Of a DNA stretch of 64,000 nt, positions 17,247-25,508 are shown piece by piece; within the stretch, counting starts at the first letter, position 1; each line of letters opens with the position of its first letter. Origin of the DNA: Streptomyces luteogriseus (GTDB lineage: Bacteria; Actinomycetota; Actinomycetes; Streptomycetales; Streptomycetaceae); assembly GCF_014205055.1 (NCBI RefSeq), contig NZ_JACHMS010000001.1:8584501-8648500 (forward strand), in the 5' to 3' direction. The position numbers were made by a program, and so were the translations under genes. Below the pieces are notes generated by a model. That model did not search any database, was not told the origin of the DNA, and worked only from the letters and a program-made list of their open reading frames with translations.

Positions 17247-17273
17247 TGTTACGTCTTCGCGAGGGGCTTCGTC
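17247..17273 (+). promoter_or_regulatory. Probable ECF41-dependent promoter
   Basis: TGTTACG, exactly 16 bases, then CGTC. The published ECF41 consensus as I remember it is TGTCACA-n16-CGTC. It lies in the gap between the sigma gene and the AhpD-like gene, where ECF41 target promoters normally sit. Two mismatches in the -35 box. Confidence 0.5.
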
Positions 17274-17332
17274 GTAGGGGTGCAAGCATCCGGAAGACGA
17301 AGGAGACCGCGACGGAAACCCGGATCAACCCC

Positions 17333-17782
17333 ATGGCCAACGAGGTCGGGGCGAAGTGGGCCAGGTACATCATCTCGTCGAACACGGTCATCACCGACTC
17401 GACGCTGCCGAAGGCGGTGCAGGAACTGGTGAAGATCCGCGCCAGCCAGATCAACGGCTGCGGCGGCTGCCTCGACATGCACACCAAGGACGCGGCGGCC
17501 GCCGGCGAGAGCCAGGTGCGGATCAACCTGGTCGGGGCGTGGCGGGAGACGACCGTCTACAGCGAGGCGGAGCGGGCGGCGCTGGAACTCACCGAGCAGG
17601 GCACCCGCCTCGCCGACTCCAGCGGCGTCACCGACGAGGCGTGGGCGAACGCGGCGAAGCACTTCGACGAGGACCAGCTCATGGCCCTGGTGGCCCTGAT
17701 CTGCGCGATCAACGCCTTCAACCGGCTGAACGTGATCACCCGGACGCCCGGCGGCGAGTACCAGCCCGGCCAGTTCGGCTGA
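17333..17782 (+). CDS. AhpD-like carboxymuconolactone decarboxylase family protein
   Basis: About 149 aa, alkylhydroperoxidase-fold protein. The redox motif is visible in KIRASQINGCGGCLDMHTKD (C-x-x-C and the following His), and the family C-terminus AFNRLNVITRTPGGEYQPGQ is complete. It probably reduces peroxide or acts as a thiol redox protein in the cytoplasm. Start problem: a strong AAGGAG at 17299-17304 is followed at the right distance only by ACG (17312), exactly where relatives begin (xETRIN). The first ATG is 17333, which shortens the N-terminus by seven residues. Either an unusual start codon is used or the start has mutated. Cognate target of the ECF41 sigma upstream. Confidence 0.87.
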   Translation: MANEVGAKWARYIISSNTVITDSTLPKAVQELVKIRASQINGCGGCLDMHTKDAAAAGESQVRINLVGAWRETTVYSEAERAALELTEQGTRLADSSGVTDEAWANAAKHFDEDQLMALVALICAINAFNRLNVITRTPGGEYQPGQFG

Positions 17783-17864
17783 CACGCCCCCCCAGGCGGA
17801 CCCGGGACGGCCCCGGGTCCGCCGCCCGCCTCCGCCACCGAAGACATCGCCAAGGACAAGACTC

Positions 17865-18251
17865 ATGAACACCGCACTGTGGATCACCACCGGCCTGCTG
17901 ACCGCCGTCTTCCTGTTCTCCGGCCTCGGGAAACTGTTCGTCCCTCGGGAGAAGATGGCTGCGATGACCGATGCCGCGCGTTGGGTCCTCGACTTCAAGC
18001 CCGGCACCCTCAAGGCCATCGGAGCACTTGAGATCCTCGGCGCAGCGGGCCTCGTCCTGCCCGCCCTACTCGGCATCGCGCCGATCCTGGTGCCGCTGGC
18101 GGCCGCCGGCCTGGCCCTGATCATGACCGGCGCCGTGATCCTGCGGGTCCGCCGCGGCGAGCCCAAAGCCGCACTGCTGGACGGGGGCTACCTCGCTCTG
18201 ACGGCCTTCGTGGCGGTCGGCCGCTTCGCACTGGAACCCTTCACCGGCTGA
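17865..18251 (+). CDS. DoxX-family membrane protein
   Basis: 128-aa integral membrane protein with four predicted helices (LWITTGLLTAVFLFSGLGKL; LKAIGALEILGAAGLVLPAL; ILVPLAAAGLALIMTGAVIL; LALTAFVAVGRFAL) and the DoxX motif FSGLGKL. DoxX proteins are linked to thiol or oxidant stress at the membrane. ATG 17865 follows AAGGACAAG. It lies 82 bp after the AhpD-like gene on the same strand and is probably co-regulated by the ECF41 sigma. Confidence 0.88.
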   Translation: MNTALWITTGLLTAVFLFSGLGKLFVPREKMAAMTDAARWVLDFKPGTLKAIGALEILGAAGLVLPALLGIAPILVPLAAAGLALIMTGAVILRVRRGEPKAALLDGGYLALTAFVAVGRFALEPFTG

Positions 18252-18437
18252 CCGGCCCGCCACGGGGCACCAATGAAACAGGTCAGGGCCTATGCGGCCA
18301 CCAGCGTAGGTCGCTTCGCGCCTGATGTTGATCAGTGCACACCACCGCGGCGAGAAGGTGAGCGCCGGTGCGTGAGGACGGTGGTGGTAAGGAGCAGGAC
18401 GAGAGCGGCGCGGATGCGGCCAAGGAACGCAAAAGGA

Positions 18438-18476
18438 CCCCCGGCCGCGCCCTCGTCGGAGGGGCGCGGCCGGGGG
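18438..18476. terminator. Perfect 15-bp GC hairpin
   Basis: CCCCCGGCCGCGCCC paired with its exact complement around a 9-base loop. It is the homologue of the hairpin at 7434-7476 and marks the end of the duplicated ASCH remnant on the minus strand. It could also stop transcripts coming from doxX. Confidence 0.75.
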
Positions 18477-18483
18477 CCTCGTT

Positions 18484-18830
18484 CGCTGGGGTCAGTCGAC
18501 CAGTGCGATGCCGAGGGCCAGGCATCCCAGCCGTTCCTTGTCCGGCGGGTAGATGCGCCGGATGTTGGCCAGTTGCTCCCTGGAGGGCGCCGTCGACCAG
18601 GAGGCTCCCGGGCATCCAGTCGGTGCCCTTGACCATCACCTGGAGGACGTCGGCCTCCGCGAGCGCGGCGAGTTCCTTGACCACGTTGCGGTAGAGCGTG
18701 GCGAGGTCGAAGTAGCCTTCGTCGGCGGGCGTGATGGTGGGTGTAGGGGCCGTGACGCAGGAAGACCGCCGACACGCGGGCGAGGCCGCGGCCGGCGCGT
18801 TCCACACGGGTGCGCTGTGAGCTGTCGCCA
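18484..18830 (-). pseudogene. Partial, deleted copy of the synthetase/ASCH locus
   Basis: Bases 18,587-18,720 are almost identical to 8,147-8,285 of the synthetase-like gene (encoding EADVLQVMVKGTDWMPGSLL). Bases 18,484-18,580 match the end of the ASCH gene (the RRIYPP region to the terminal LVD). The roughly 500 bases that separate these parts in the first copy, including the KSKS-like loop, are deleted and the frames do not join. The piece upstream (VERAGRGLARVSAVFLRHGP, near 18,780) also belongs to the synthetase. A decayed duplicate. Confidence 0.85.
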
Positions 18831-18920
18831 CGCGTTGCGACACGAGGGCGTACGTCTTCCATGGGACGGTCACCGTGGCCGCCATCCGCCTATGGCTTAG
18901 CCTGGAGTAAAACACCCCGC

Positions 18921-19283
18921 TCAGAGGTCCATTGCCTCCGGATAGTGGCGGCGAAGTTCGCTGAGCACGCGCTCGTCGACAGCCCTGACGTCCCACAACG
19001 AGCTGTCTACTTCGGTCAGGACGACCATCACCCTGTCGTCGGCGGTCCCACGTGCTTCGGCGTCGACCAGCTGGAGGAAGGGGGTCGTCAGCGACAAAAG
19101 CGTCAATGTGTCCATGCCGGCGTCAGCAGACCGTCTCTCAATCTCGACGCAGCGAGGATCGACGATCTCGTCAAATTCGACGCGCCACGTCAGGTCCAGG
19201 CCGAAGCTGCCGAGGCGGACCAGTAGTTCAGCCAGGGTCACGTAGTGCTTTCCATGCCAGGCAGGAAACGTGATCCCCTTCAT
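18921..19283 (-). CDS. Hypothetical 120-aa protein
   Basis: ATG 19283 is preceded by GGGGCGGGG. The protein begins KGITFPAWHGKHYVTLAELL, has a central WRVEFDEIVDPRCVEIE and VMVVLTEVDSSLWDVRAVDE, and ends RHYPEAMDL. It is acidic, soluble and single-domain, with no signal peptide or membrane segment. I do not recognise the family; the shape resembles immunity proteins or small conserved Streptomyces proteins. The gene is complete, with normal codon bias, and stands alone. Confidence 0.65.
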   Translation of the reverse strand: MKGITFPAWHGKHYVTLAELLVRLGSFGLDLTWRVEFDEIVDPRCVEIERRSADAGMDTLTLLSLTTPFLQLVDAEARGTADDRVMVVLTEVDSSLWDVRAVDERVLSELRRHYPEAMDL

Positions 19284-19494
19284 CCCCGCCCCTGCTTCGG
19301 CCGTATCGCGCGGCACGCGACCCCCTTCGTTTAGCAACAAACCTAGGCCACGGCACTCTGACCACACGACCCGTCCGGCAGGCTCTAGCCCGCAGGCCAG
19401 TGTGGGTTCGGCATGCCGTCATCGCTCATGTGCGCCCGCTGCCAGATCCGGCTCCAGCTGAACGGGATCTCCGGCACGAACCGGTGCCGACCAT

Positions 19495-19690
19495 CGATGA
19501 GGTGGGGACGCGCACCTGGTGCTGCACGTAGTGGACGGTTCGAACCCGGAGCCTGAGGCGCAACTCGCCTCCGTCCGGGAGGTCCTGGCGGAGGTCGGTG
19601 CGGGCGGGCTCAGGGAGGTCGTGGTCGTCAACAAGGCGGACGCCGCCGACCCGGACGTGCTGTCCCGGCTGCTGGCCGCGGAACCGGGAC
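19495..19690 (+). pseudogene. hflX: Internal fragment of the GTPase gene hflX
   Basis: About 60 residues: AHLVLHVVDGSNPEPEAQLA, SVREVLAEVGAGGLREVVVVNKADAADPDVLSRLL. This is the G3-G4 part of HflX (VDGS...P; NKAD is the guanine-specificity motif). Neither the N-terminal domain nor the G1 loop is present, and the frame leaves homology at EPGPEWEGRR. The complete hflX must lie elsewhere. A recombination scar upstream of the ABC-F gene. Confidence 0.75.
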
Positions 19691-19901
19691 CCGAGTGGGA
19701 GGGCCGGAGGAAGGACCGGCCCTCCCGCCCGGTTCCGGCCGGACCGGTTGCCGGTGCAGCTTCGTGTCGTCTACGGTGGCGGTATGGGTTCCCTGTGATC
19801 GGTACGTGTGTTCCGCAAGGGCGTGGGATGTCGAGCCTGGCTCCGTCACCGCGTCCTGCCGTGCACGCCTGAGGAGACGGACGCGCTGCGATTCCTTCGC
19901 C

Positions 19902-19943
19902 ATGCGCTGTTTCAGCCGAACGGAACCGTTCTCGACGGTCTGA
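19902..19943 (+). CDS. Possible 13-aa leader peptide of the ABC-F gene
   Basis: ATG 19902 to TGA 19943 encodes MRCFSRTEPFSTV in the 5' region of the ABC-F gene. Its end overlaps a small hairpin (ACCGT-TCTCG-ACGGT) and a T-rich stretch (GCTTTTCC) follows. Antibiotic-resistance ABC-F genes are often controlled by ribosome-dependent attenuation through such short ORFs. No clear ribosome site precedes it, so this is only a candidate. Confidence 0.3.
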   Translation: MRCFSRTEPFSTV

Positions 19944-20028
19944 TCTATTCGACTGTCTGCTTTTCCTAACGGTCTGTTGTGTGTGCGGCGACATCACATA
20001 ACCCAGTGCCGATCAGGAGGACTTCTGC

Positions 20029-21684
20029 GTGTCGACAGCGCAACTCGCTCTGCATGACATCACCAAGCGTTACCAGGAGCACGTCGTGCTCGACCGGATC
20101 GGCTTCACCATCAAGCCGGGCGAGAAGGTCGGTGTCATCGGGGACAACGGATCCGGCAAGTCCACGCTGATCAAGCTCATTGCCGGGCAGGAACAGCCGG
20201 ACAACGGTGCGCTGACGGTGGTCGCGCCCGGTGGCGTCGGCTATCTGGCACAGACGCTGGAGCTGCCGTTGGATGCCACGGTCCAAGACGCCGTCGATCT
20301 GGCCCTGGCCGACCTGCGGGAGCTGGAGGAGGGCATGCGCCGGGCCGAGGCCGAGCTGGCCGAACGGCCCTACGAGGCGGGCCAGGACCCCGAACTCGCC
20401 CGCCTCCTGGAGAGTTACGCCTCGCTGGTCGACCGGTACCAGGCCCGCGGCGGCTACGAGGCCGACTCCCGGGTGGAGATCGCGCTGCACGGGCTCGGGC
20501 TGCCCGGGCTGGAACGCGGCCGTCGGCTGGGCACCCTGTCGGGGGGCGAGCGCTCGCGCCTCGCCCTGGCCGCCACGCTGGCCTCGGAACCCGAGCTGCT
20601 GCTGCTGGACGAGCCGACCAACGACCTGGACGACCGGGCGGTGGGCTGGCTGGAGGAACACTTGCGCAAGCACAAAGGCACCGTCGTCGCCGTCACCCAC
20701 GACCGGCTCTTCCTCGACCGTCTGACCACCACGATCTTGGAGGTCGACTCCGGCAAGGTGGCCCGCTACGGCAACGCCTACGAGGGCTACTTGACGGCCA
20801 AGGCGGCGGAACGGCAGCGCCGGCTGCTGGAGTATGAGCAGTGGCGCGCCGAACTGGACCGCAGCCGCGAGCTGATCGCGTCCAACGTGGCGCGCCTGGA
20901 CGCCATTCCGCGCAAGCTGCCCTTCGCCGTCTTCGGCGCCGGGCAGTTCCGCATGCGCGGGCGGGGCCACGGGGCGATGGTGCGGATCCGCAACGCCAAG
21001 GAACGGGTCGTGCGGCTGACCGAAAACCCGGTCGCGTCCCCGCCCGAGCCGCTCACCTTCACCGCCGAGATCACCACCGAGGCCGCACAGCCTCAGGAGA
21101 CGGTGGCCGAACTCACCGGCGTTCGGGTCGGCGACCGGCTCGGCATCGACTCCCTGCGCCTCGGGCTTGGTGAACGGCTGCTGATCACCGGCCCCAACGG
21201 GGCAGGTAAGACGACGCTGCTGCGGGTGCTCTCCGGAGAGCTGGCACCCGACAGCGGTTCGGTGCGGGTGTCGGGCCGGGTGGGACACCTGCGGCAGGAA
21301 CAGGCACCGTGGCAGAAGGGGATGACCGTCCTCCAGGCGTTCAGCAGCGGACGGGTCGGCGACATCGACGAACACACCCAGGTACTGCTCTCCCTCGGAC
21401 TGTTCAGCCTGGACGACCTTCGGCATCGGGTGCAGGACCTGTCGTACGGGCAGCGGCGGCGCATCGAACTCGCCCGGCTGGTGGCCGAGCCGGTCGATCT
21501 GCTGCTGCTGGACGAACCCACCAATCATCTCTCGCCCGCGCTTGTCGAGGAACTGGAGGAGGCTCTGACCAGCTATCAGGGCACTGTCGTGGTGGTCACC
21601 CACGACCGGCGCATGCGGTCCCGCTTCAACGGCGCCCACCTGAAGCTGCGGGACGGGCACGTCGCCGAGTTCACCACCGCCTGA
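20029..21684 (+). CDS. ABC-F ATP-binding protein (ribosome protection type)
   Basis: 551 aa, two fused ATPase domains and no membrane segment. The first Walker A is GDNGSGKS (38-45), with signature LSGGERSRLALA and Walker B LLLLDEPTNDLDDRAVGWLE. The linker helices (residues about 250-310, RRLLEYEQWRAELDRSRELI) include the tip that reaches into the ribosome. The second domain has GPNGAGKT (about 389), LSYGQRRRIELA and LLLDEPTNHLSPALVEELEE. Antibiotic-resistance ABC-F proteins displace macrolides, lincosamides or similar drugs from the ribosome; others act in translation control. GTG 20029 lies 8 bases after AGGAGG. Monocistronic. Confidence 0.9.
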   Translation: MSTAQLALHDITKRYQEHVVLDRIGFTIKPGEKVGVIGDNGSGKSTLIKLIAGQEQPDNGALTVVAPGGVGYLAQTLELPLDATVQDAVDLALADLRELEEGMRRAEAELAERPYEAGQDPELARLLESYASLVDRYQARGGYEADSRVEIALHGLGLPGLERGRRLGTLSGGERSRLALAATLASEPELLLLDEPTNDLDDRAVGWLEEHLRKHKGTVVAVTHDRLFLDRLTTTILEVDSGKVARYGNAYEGYLTAKAAERQRRLLEYEQWRAELDRSRELIASNVARLDAIPRKLPFAVFGAGQFRMRGRGHGAMVRIRNAKERVVRLTENPVASPPEPLTFTAEITTEAAQPQETVAELTGVRVGDRLGIDSLRLGLGERLLITGPNGAGKTTLLRVLSGELAPDSGSVRVSGRVGHLRQEQAPWQKGMTVLQAFSSGRVGDIDEHTQVLLSLGLFSLDDLRHRVQDLSYGQRRRIELARLVAEPVDLLLLDEPTNHLSPALVEELEEALTSYQGTVVVVTHDRRMRSRFNGAHLKLRDGHVAEFTTA

Positions 21685-21719
21685 TCGACCGGGCCGTGCA
21701 AGGGAGGGGCGATACCACG

Positions 21720-21930
21720 GGGTGTGCCTCTCCGGACGGTCAGAGGCGGACCGCCCCGCCAGACGCCCGGAAAAGGGCTGCCGTTCCAAGGCGGACGGCG
21801 GTACGGCGAGAGCCAGGCAGGAGAAGCAGTCGAACACGGTAGCGAGGGCGACCGCGGCCTCCTGATGGGCCAAGGCAGCGCCCAGGCAGCGAGGAGTCCC
21901 AGATGCCTGTCCCTCTCGTGCGACGTCACC
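21720..21930 (-). pseudogene. Cytochrome P450 C-terminal fragment
   Basis: The reverse strand reads TPRCLGAALAHQEAAVALAT, the last part of a heme loop with the Cys ligand (RCLGAxLA), followed by VFDCFSCLALAVPPSALERQ, typical of the final P450 beta region. The upstream part of the gene (I-helix, ExxR) is absent. A gene scrap. Confidence 0.65.
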
Positions 21931-22027
21931 ACGTTGACGACCCGGCCAGGACTGGCGGCCCTCGGAGTGGGACACGGAGCTGCGGCGGATGAATAAGCCG
22001 CAGGGCTGACGGCCGTCTCCAGCTCAT

Positions 22028-22080
22028 CAGCCGGCGGCGAGGGCCGTCCCCGTTGGGGGGACGGCCCTCGCCGCCGGCTG
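22028..22080. terminator. Perfect 24-bp inverted repeat, 5-base loop
   Basis: Left arm 22028-22051 and right arm 22057-22080 are exact complements (arm begins CAGCCGGCGGCGAGGGCCGT). It is far stronger than needed for a terminator and lies between a P450 scrap and the fragment at 22081. Confidence 0.75.
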
Positions 22081-22254
22081 AGGCCCGGCTTCCTGTACGA
22101 CGCGTCCGCCGGGACCCCCCTGGTCCTGGACGTCACCGCGCACACGTCGAAGAGCGAGGTGCGCTGGTACCTGGAACTGAGATGGACCCAGGGCCCCCGC
22201 TCGGGCACGCTACGGATCGACGACGGCGGTCACCCGTTCCGCACCGAGGGGTGA
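22081..22254 (+). pseudogene. C-terminal fragment of an unknown protein
   Basis: Begins directly at the right arm of the hairpin: RPGFLYDASAGTPLVLDVTA, then EVRWYLELRWTQGPRSGTLR and DDGGHPFRTEG, stop 22252-22254. It looks like a beta-rich C-terminal domain of a conserved Streptomyces regulator-like protein. No start codon and no upstream gene. Family from memory of the pattern only. Confidence 0.4.
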
Positions 22255-22339
22255 AGTAGCGCCGCCCCCTCTTAAGGTCTGCCGTAAATGATCTTCTGGT
22301 TGCCTCGGGCATAGGTGGGCCGCTGTGCGGCCCGCGTGT

Positions 22340-22440
22340 CTATCCCGCGAGAGCGAGGTTGTGCATCCGGGTGATGCCGCGCATGGCCTGGTGGACGCCG
22401 TCGCCTTTGAGGCGGCAGTCGCCGTGGTCGACAGGGTGAA
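22340..22440 (-). pseudogene. IS5-family transposase C-terminal fragment
   Basis: Reverse frame ends DCRLKGDGVHQAMRGITRMH then NLALAG, stop at 22340. This is the usual C-terminus of an IS5-group (DDE_Tnp_4-like) transposase, the same type as at 25509. About 30 residues remain. Confidence 0.7.
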
Positions 22441-23061
22441 CGTTGCCTGATGCGGCACTGGAACGTGGTTCGTCCCGCTCCACTTGCCCGCGCGAGCGAT
22501 ATCCGAGGACCGTCCATTTGGCAGGACGGAGGGAGGGGACGGTGAGAACTCCCCGTTTCAAATGCTGCGCGGGTGCGGGACAGGGGAGGTTCTGTGATTC
22601 TGCTTGCCCGGCTTCTACCGGTTGTGATGAGGGCTTTCCTGTTCGCTGCAGACGCTCTGGGGGACTCTTCTTCCCTCGTCCCGCCACCCCGGACGAAGCC
22701 GCCCTGCTAGCGACAGCACTGGATCACCACACCCTGACAGCGCGGGCTGATCGTGCCCTTCGTGTCGAACCGTCGACGGGGCATCGGGCCAAGCCGTCAC
22801 CCACCTGACCTGCGCGCCGGGTGAAGGGTCACGACCACGCCACCCCCGGCCCACTGCCGCATCAGACGTACGCCGCTCATGAGCTTGAGCAGTTGTTAGC
22901 GCACCGCCTGGCACGCCGTCTGGAAGCCTGGGTCGATGCTGCCCGCACGTTTCAGGCGGCGATCAGCGACTACGCCGTCGAGCAGGGCAGCGCACGGCGC
23001 CAGGTCGAGGCGGACGTGAAGAGGGCGGCCCACCTCCGCGGCCGTCCCAGGTGGGGGCTGG
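22441..23061. other. No confident gene; one possible helical ORF
   Basis: About 620 bases. A forward frame from GTG 22821 contains a helical stretch (YAAHELEQLLAHRLARRLEA, DYAVEQGSARRQVEADVKRA) that reads like protein but lacks a ribosome site and runs into antisense of the next gene. The rest shows no family likeness. Confidence 0.4.
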
Positions 23062-23316
23062 CTATTGGGTGGTGTGGGTGAGCCAGCGGTGCAGTGCGGT
23101 GTGGATGTGGTCGGGCAGGGTGCTGAGGTGGTCGATGGCCTCGCGGTCGCCGGGCATGGGGGCGACGCCGGCGGTGGTCAGTGCCGCGTGGAGTTCCAGG
23201 CGGTGCGCATCCCGCGGGGCGAGGGTGAGGTTGAGGCGCTGAGCGGGGTTGGGCGGTGGCAGCAGGAAGTCGTCGTGTGCCCAGGACGGTCGGTCAGGCG
23301 CGGTGGTGTGGGTCAT
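23062..23316 (-). CDS. Small hypothetical protein, 84 aa
   Basis: ATG 23316 with AAAGGA upstream. The protein (TTAPDRPSWAHDDFLLPPPN, then NLTLAPRDAHRLELHAALTT and IDHLSTLPDHIHTALHRWLT) is small, soluble and His-rich. Proteins of this style are common in actinomycete integrative elements near transfer genes, though no such genes are adjacent here. Function unknown. Confidence 0.6.
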   Translation of the reverse strand: MTHTTAPDRPSWAHDDFLLPPPNPAQRLNLTLAPRDAHRLELHAALTTAGVAPMPGDREAIDHLSTLPDHIHTALHRWLTHTTQ

Positions 23317-23543
23317 GGGCAGGGTCCTTTCAACGCTTGGGTTGTGGAGGGGGACTTCGCGTGGAGGGAAGCCGGTTGCGGCCGGCGCGAGGGTCCACCC
23401 GGATGCAGCAGAGCAGCTTGGACCGCTCCTATAACCTGTTGAACTACGCCCGGACCTGGGGCGGACCCGGGCCGCGACCCTGCCGCGCACTCTGGCCGGC
23501 TCTGGACGATTCCGACGGCGTCTGCGTTGTCGGCCCCCGGTGC

Positions 23544-23549
23544 TAGCGT
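23544..23549 (+). promoter_or_regulatory. Possible -10 box for a leaderless mRNA
   Basis: TAGCGT eight bases before ATG 23558, matching TANNNT placed so that transcription would begin at the start codon. No good -35 box is seen, which is common in Streptomyces. Confidence 0.3.
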
Positions 23550-23557
23550 CGCCATCC

Positions 23558-24091
23558 ATGGCGAACCGTTCCTACCTCTACTCTGCGGACTCGACGCCGA
23601 ACGAGGCGGAGATCCCCAAGCGGATCCGATGCATATCCGAGCACAACTGGGATATCCCGCTCGCGCACAAGCTCATGGCGGGGCGCGGAACGACGGTCGT
23701 TCCGTCCATGATCTGGAACCCTCCGATCGGCATCGCCGCGGACTATGCCGACGGGGCGGCACTGCTGCGCGGCCTCCTGCGCGCGGTCGGCAAGGGCCTG
23801 GAGGACGACGCCGAGTTCGCCCGATGCGTTGCCACGACCACGGCCCACCTCGACAAGCAGCAGGCGAAGTACTTCGTCCTGGAGACCGGGGAGATCGTCT
23901 CGATGACGGGCGAGGATCCGGCAGCGAGCGTGCGGCGTCTGGCGTCCGAGGACATCCCCGACGCCGTCGCCCAGGCCGAGGCGGCGATCGCCGGCCAGAA
24001 CGACGACTGGCTGGCCTCGGTCCGAGCCGACTGGCAGAGGCACTTCGGCTCCTTCTACAGCGAGGCGCTCTACTTCTCCTTCCCCAACTGA
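23558..24091 (+). CDS. Conserved hypothetical protein, 177 aa
   Basis: Begins ANRSYLYSADSTPNEAEIPK and continues through GTTVVPSMIWNPPIGIAADY, QQAKYFVLETGEIVSMTGED and a C-terminal SFYSEALYFSFPN. A soluble alpha/beta protein that I recognise as a widespread but uncharacterised Streptomyces family with immunity-like features. No ribosome site precedes ATG 23558, but TAGCGT lies 9-14 bases upstream, the spacing of a -10 box for a leaderless transcript. Complete gene, standing alone. Confidence 0.75.
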   Translation: MANRSYLYSADSTPNEAEIPKRIRCISEHNWDIPLAHKLMAGRGTTVVPSMIWNPPIGIAADYADGAALLRGLLRAVGKGLEDDAEFARCVATTTAHLDKQQAKYFVLETGEIVSMTGEDPAASVRRLASEDIPDAVAQAEAAIAGQNDDWLASVRADWQRHFGSFYSEALYFSFPN

Positions 24092-24379
24092 CCGGGTCCG
24101 CGGCCGGGTGCCGGGCGTTCCTGCCCGATCCGGAAGACACGACCTAGCCTGGGCGGATCCCAAGGCGGCCTGCAGGGACGCGGCGCTGCGTCGGCCGGAA
24201 CTCGTCATCTGACGCACCGTTCGCCCTCGATCTCTGGCGCGGCCCCTCACCGGCTCGACGCTGAGAGGTGAGCCTTCATCGACGCTGTTGGCCAGGAGGC
24301 AGGGCGGCGAGCCAGACCGGGGGCGATGGATGTCGGAAACGGGCTACGCGGAGGGCGGGTGAGGCGCGAAGATGCTGCC

Positions 24380-24952
24380 GTGAGTGTCTCGGGGGAGCTG
24401 TTGCAGGCGTTGGTGGCTGTGCTGGCAGCTGCGGCGGCGTACGCGGCCGGTCGTGCGCAGGCGAGCGGCGCGAGACGCGGCCCGGTGGATGCGGTACGGC
24501 GACAGCATCAACGCGACGCCTACGCGGCGTTTCTGAAAGCCGCCCGGCAGTACGAGCGAGCGACACGGTTCGCGGACCTGGCGCGCGCTGCTCAGGCCGA
24601 CAACAACGGCTTGGAGCTTGACCGGCAGGCCCTGCTTCGCGAGGTTGTGCGTCGTCGCGCGTGGATCTCCCTTGAACCCATAGCCGAGACGCTGCCCGTC
24701 GTGCAGTTGGAAGGCCCCAAGATGCTCGCGGTGTACGCGCAGGAAGCTGCGGACGCAGCGGAAAGACTGGCGCAGGTCGCTCAGACGCTGCTGCCGGCCT
24801 TCGCCTTCGGAGACGTACAAAAGCAGTTTGAGCAGGACACCGCCAACCTCCATACCCGGATCACCCACTTCACGGTCGAAGCTCGTGCCTTCCTCGACGA
24901 CTCGGCGCGACGGCGCACTCGACGGTTCGTGCTGCCCGGCCCCCATCAGTGA
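24380..24952 (+). CDS. Membrane-anchored helical protein, unknown function
   Basis: 190 aa from GTG 24380. It has an N-terminal membrane helix (ELLQALVAVLAAAAAYAAGR) followed by a basic turn and a long helical, probably coiled-coil, cytoplasmic domain (RQHQRDAYAAFLKAARQYER; EAADAAERLAQVAQTLLPAF; FEQDTANLHTRITHFTVEAR). This layout is a common uncharacterised Streptomyces type. The frame is open upstream to 24326, but the membrane helix argues for 24380. No partner genes. Confidence 0.7.
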   Translation: MSVSGELLQALVAVLAAAAAYAAGRAQASGARRGPVDAVRRQHQRDAYAAFLKAARQYERATRFADLARAAQADNNGLELDRQALLREVVRRRAWISLEPIAETLPVVQLEGPKMLAVYAQEAADAAERLAQVAQTLLPAFAFGDVQKQFEQDTANLHTRITHFTVEARAFLDDSARRRTRRFVLPGPHQ

Positions 24953-25304
24953 CTGCCGATGGGAGCCGTGTGGACGGGCGAAATCCCCGCCAAGCGGGTG
25001 GCTGAGCGGGCCCAGAACGTGCTCGTCGTATGGGGGCGGCGGCATTGGGCACGACTCGTCCATCGGGGCACCGCCTGAGCCGGCGCCGCCCTGGACGGCT
25101 GCTCGTCGTCTGGGACGTCAGCCGTGCCGGCAACCTCACCACCCGGTGCTCGCCCGGGACGCAGTTGCGCGACTGCGAACTGGTGAGCGAGATCTAGCAG
25201 CAGCCGCCTCGCGGCTTCAACGCGACGTTGCGGGAGGGCAGCGAGATCGTCGAGCGGGGCCTCGGTCACGACGAAGGCGGCGGCCTGCGTCGGGATGCTG
25301 AAGT
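24953..25304. other. No recognised gene
   Basis: About 350 bases. A reverse frame starting at 25269 (TEAPLDDLAALPQRRVEAAR, RLLLDLAHQFAVAQLRPG) could be the start of a helical protein but then loses protein character. Probably the remains of a gene broken by IS activity. Confidence 0.35.
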
Positions 25305-25376
25305 CGTTCCCGAGCGGTATGGACCGTGGAAGACGCTCTACGAGCGCTTCCGCCGCTGGTCGGCCGACGGGAACGC
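25305..25376 (+). pseudogene. IS5-family transposase scrap
   Basis: VPERYGPWKTLYERFRRWSADG is a signature block from the N-terminal region of one IS5 subgroup. Only about 24 residues are left. Confidence 0.6.
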
Positions 25377-25508
25377 GCCCGCCACTACGAAGCCCTGGTC
25401 ACCATCGCCTGCCTACGAATGTGGCTGCCCCGACTTTGCGGACACGGCTTAAAGGGTGTTGCAGAAGGTCGGGCTCGGGCAGGCCGGAGTTGTGCTTGAC
25501 CTGCTGTT

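Noticed and set aside
19966..21975. 669-codon open frame antisense to the ABC-F gene
   Set aside because: It mirrors the codon bias of the forward gene, has no family likeness except the P450 scrap at its start, and the forward frame has all ABC-F motifs.
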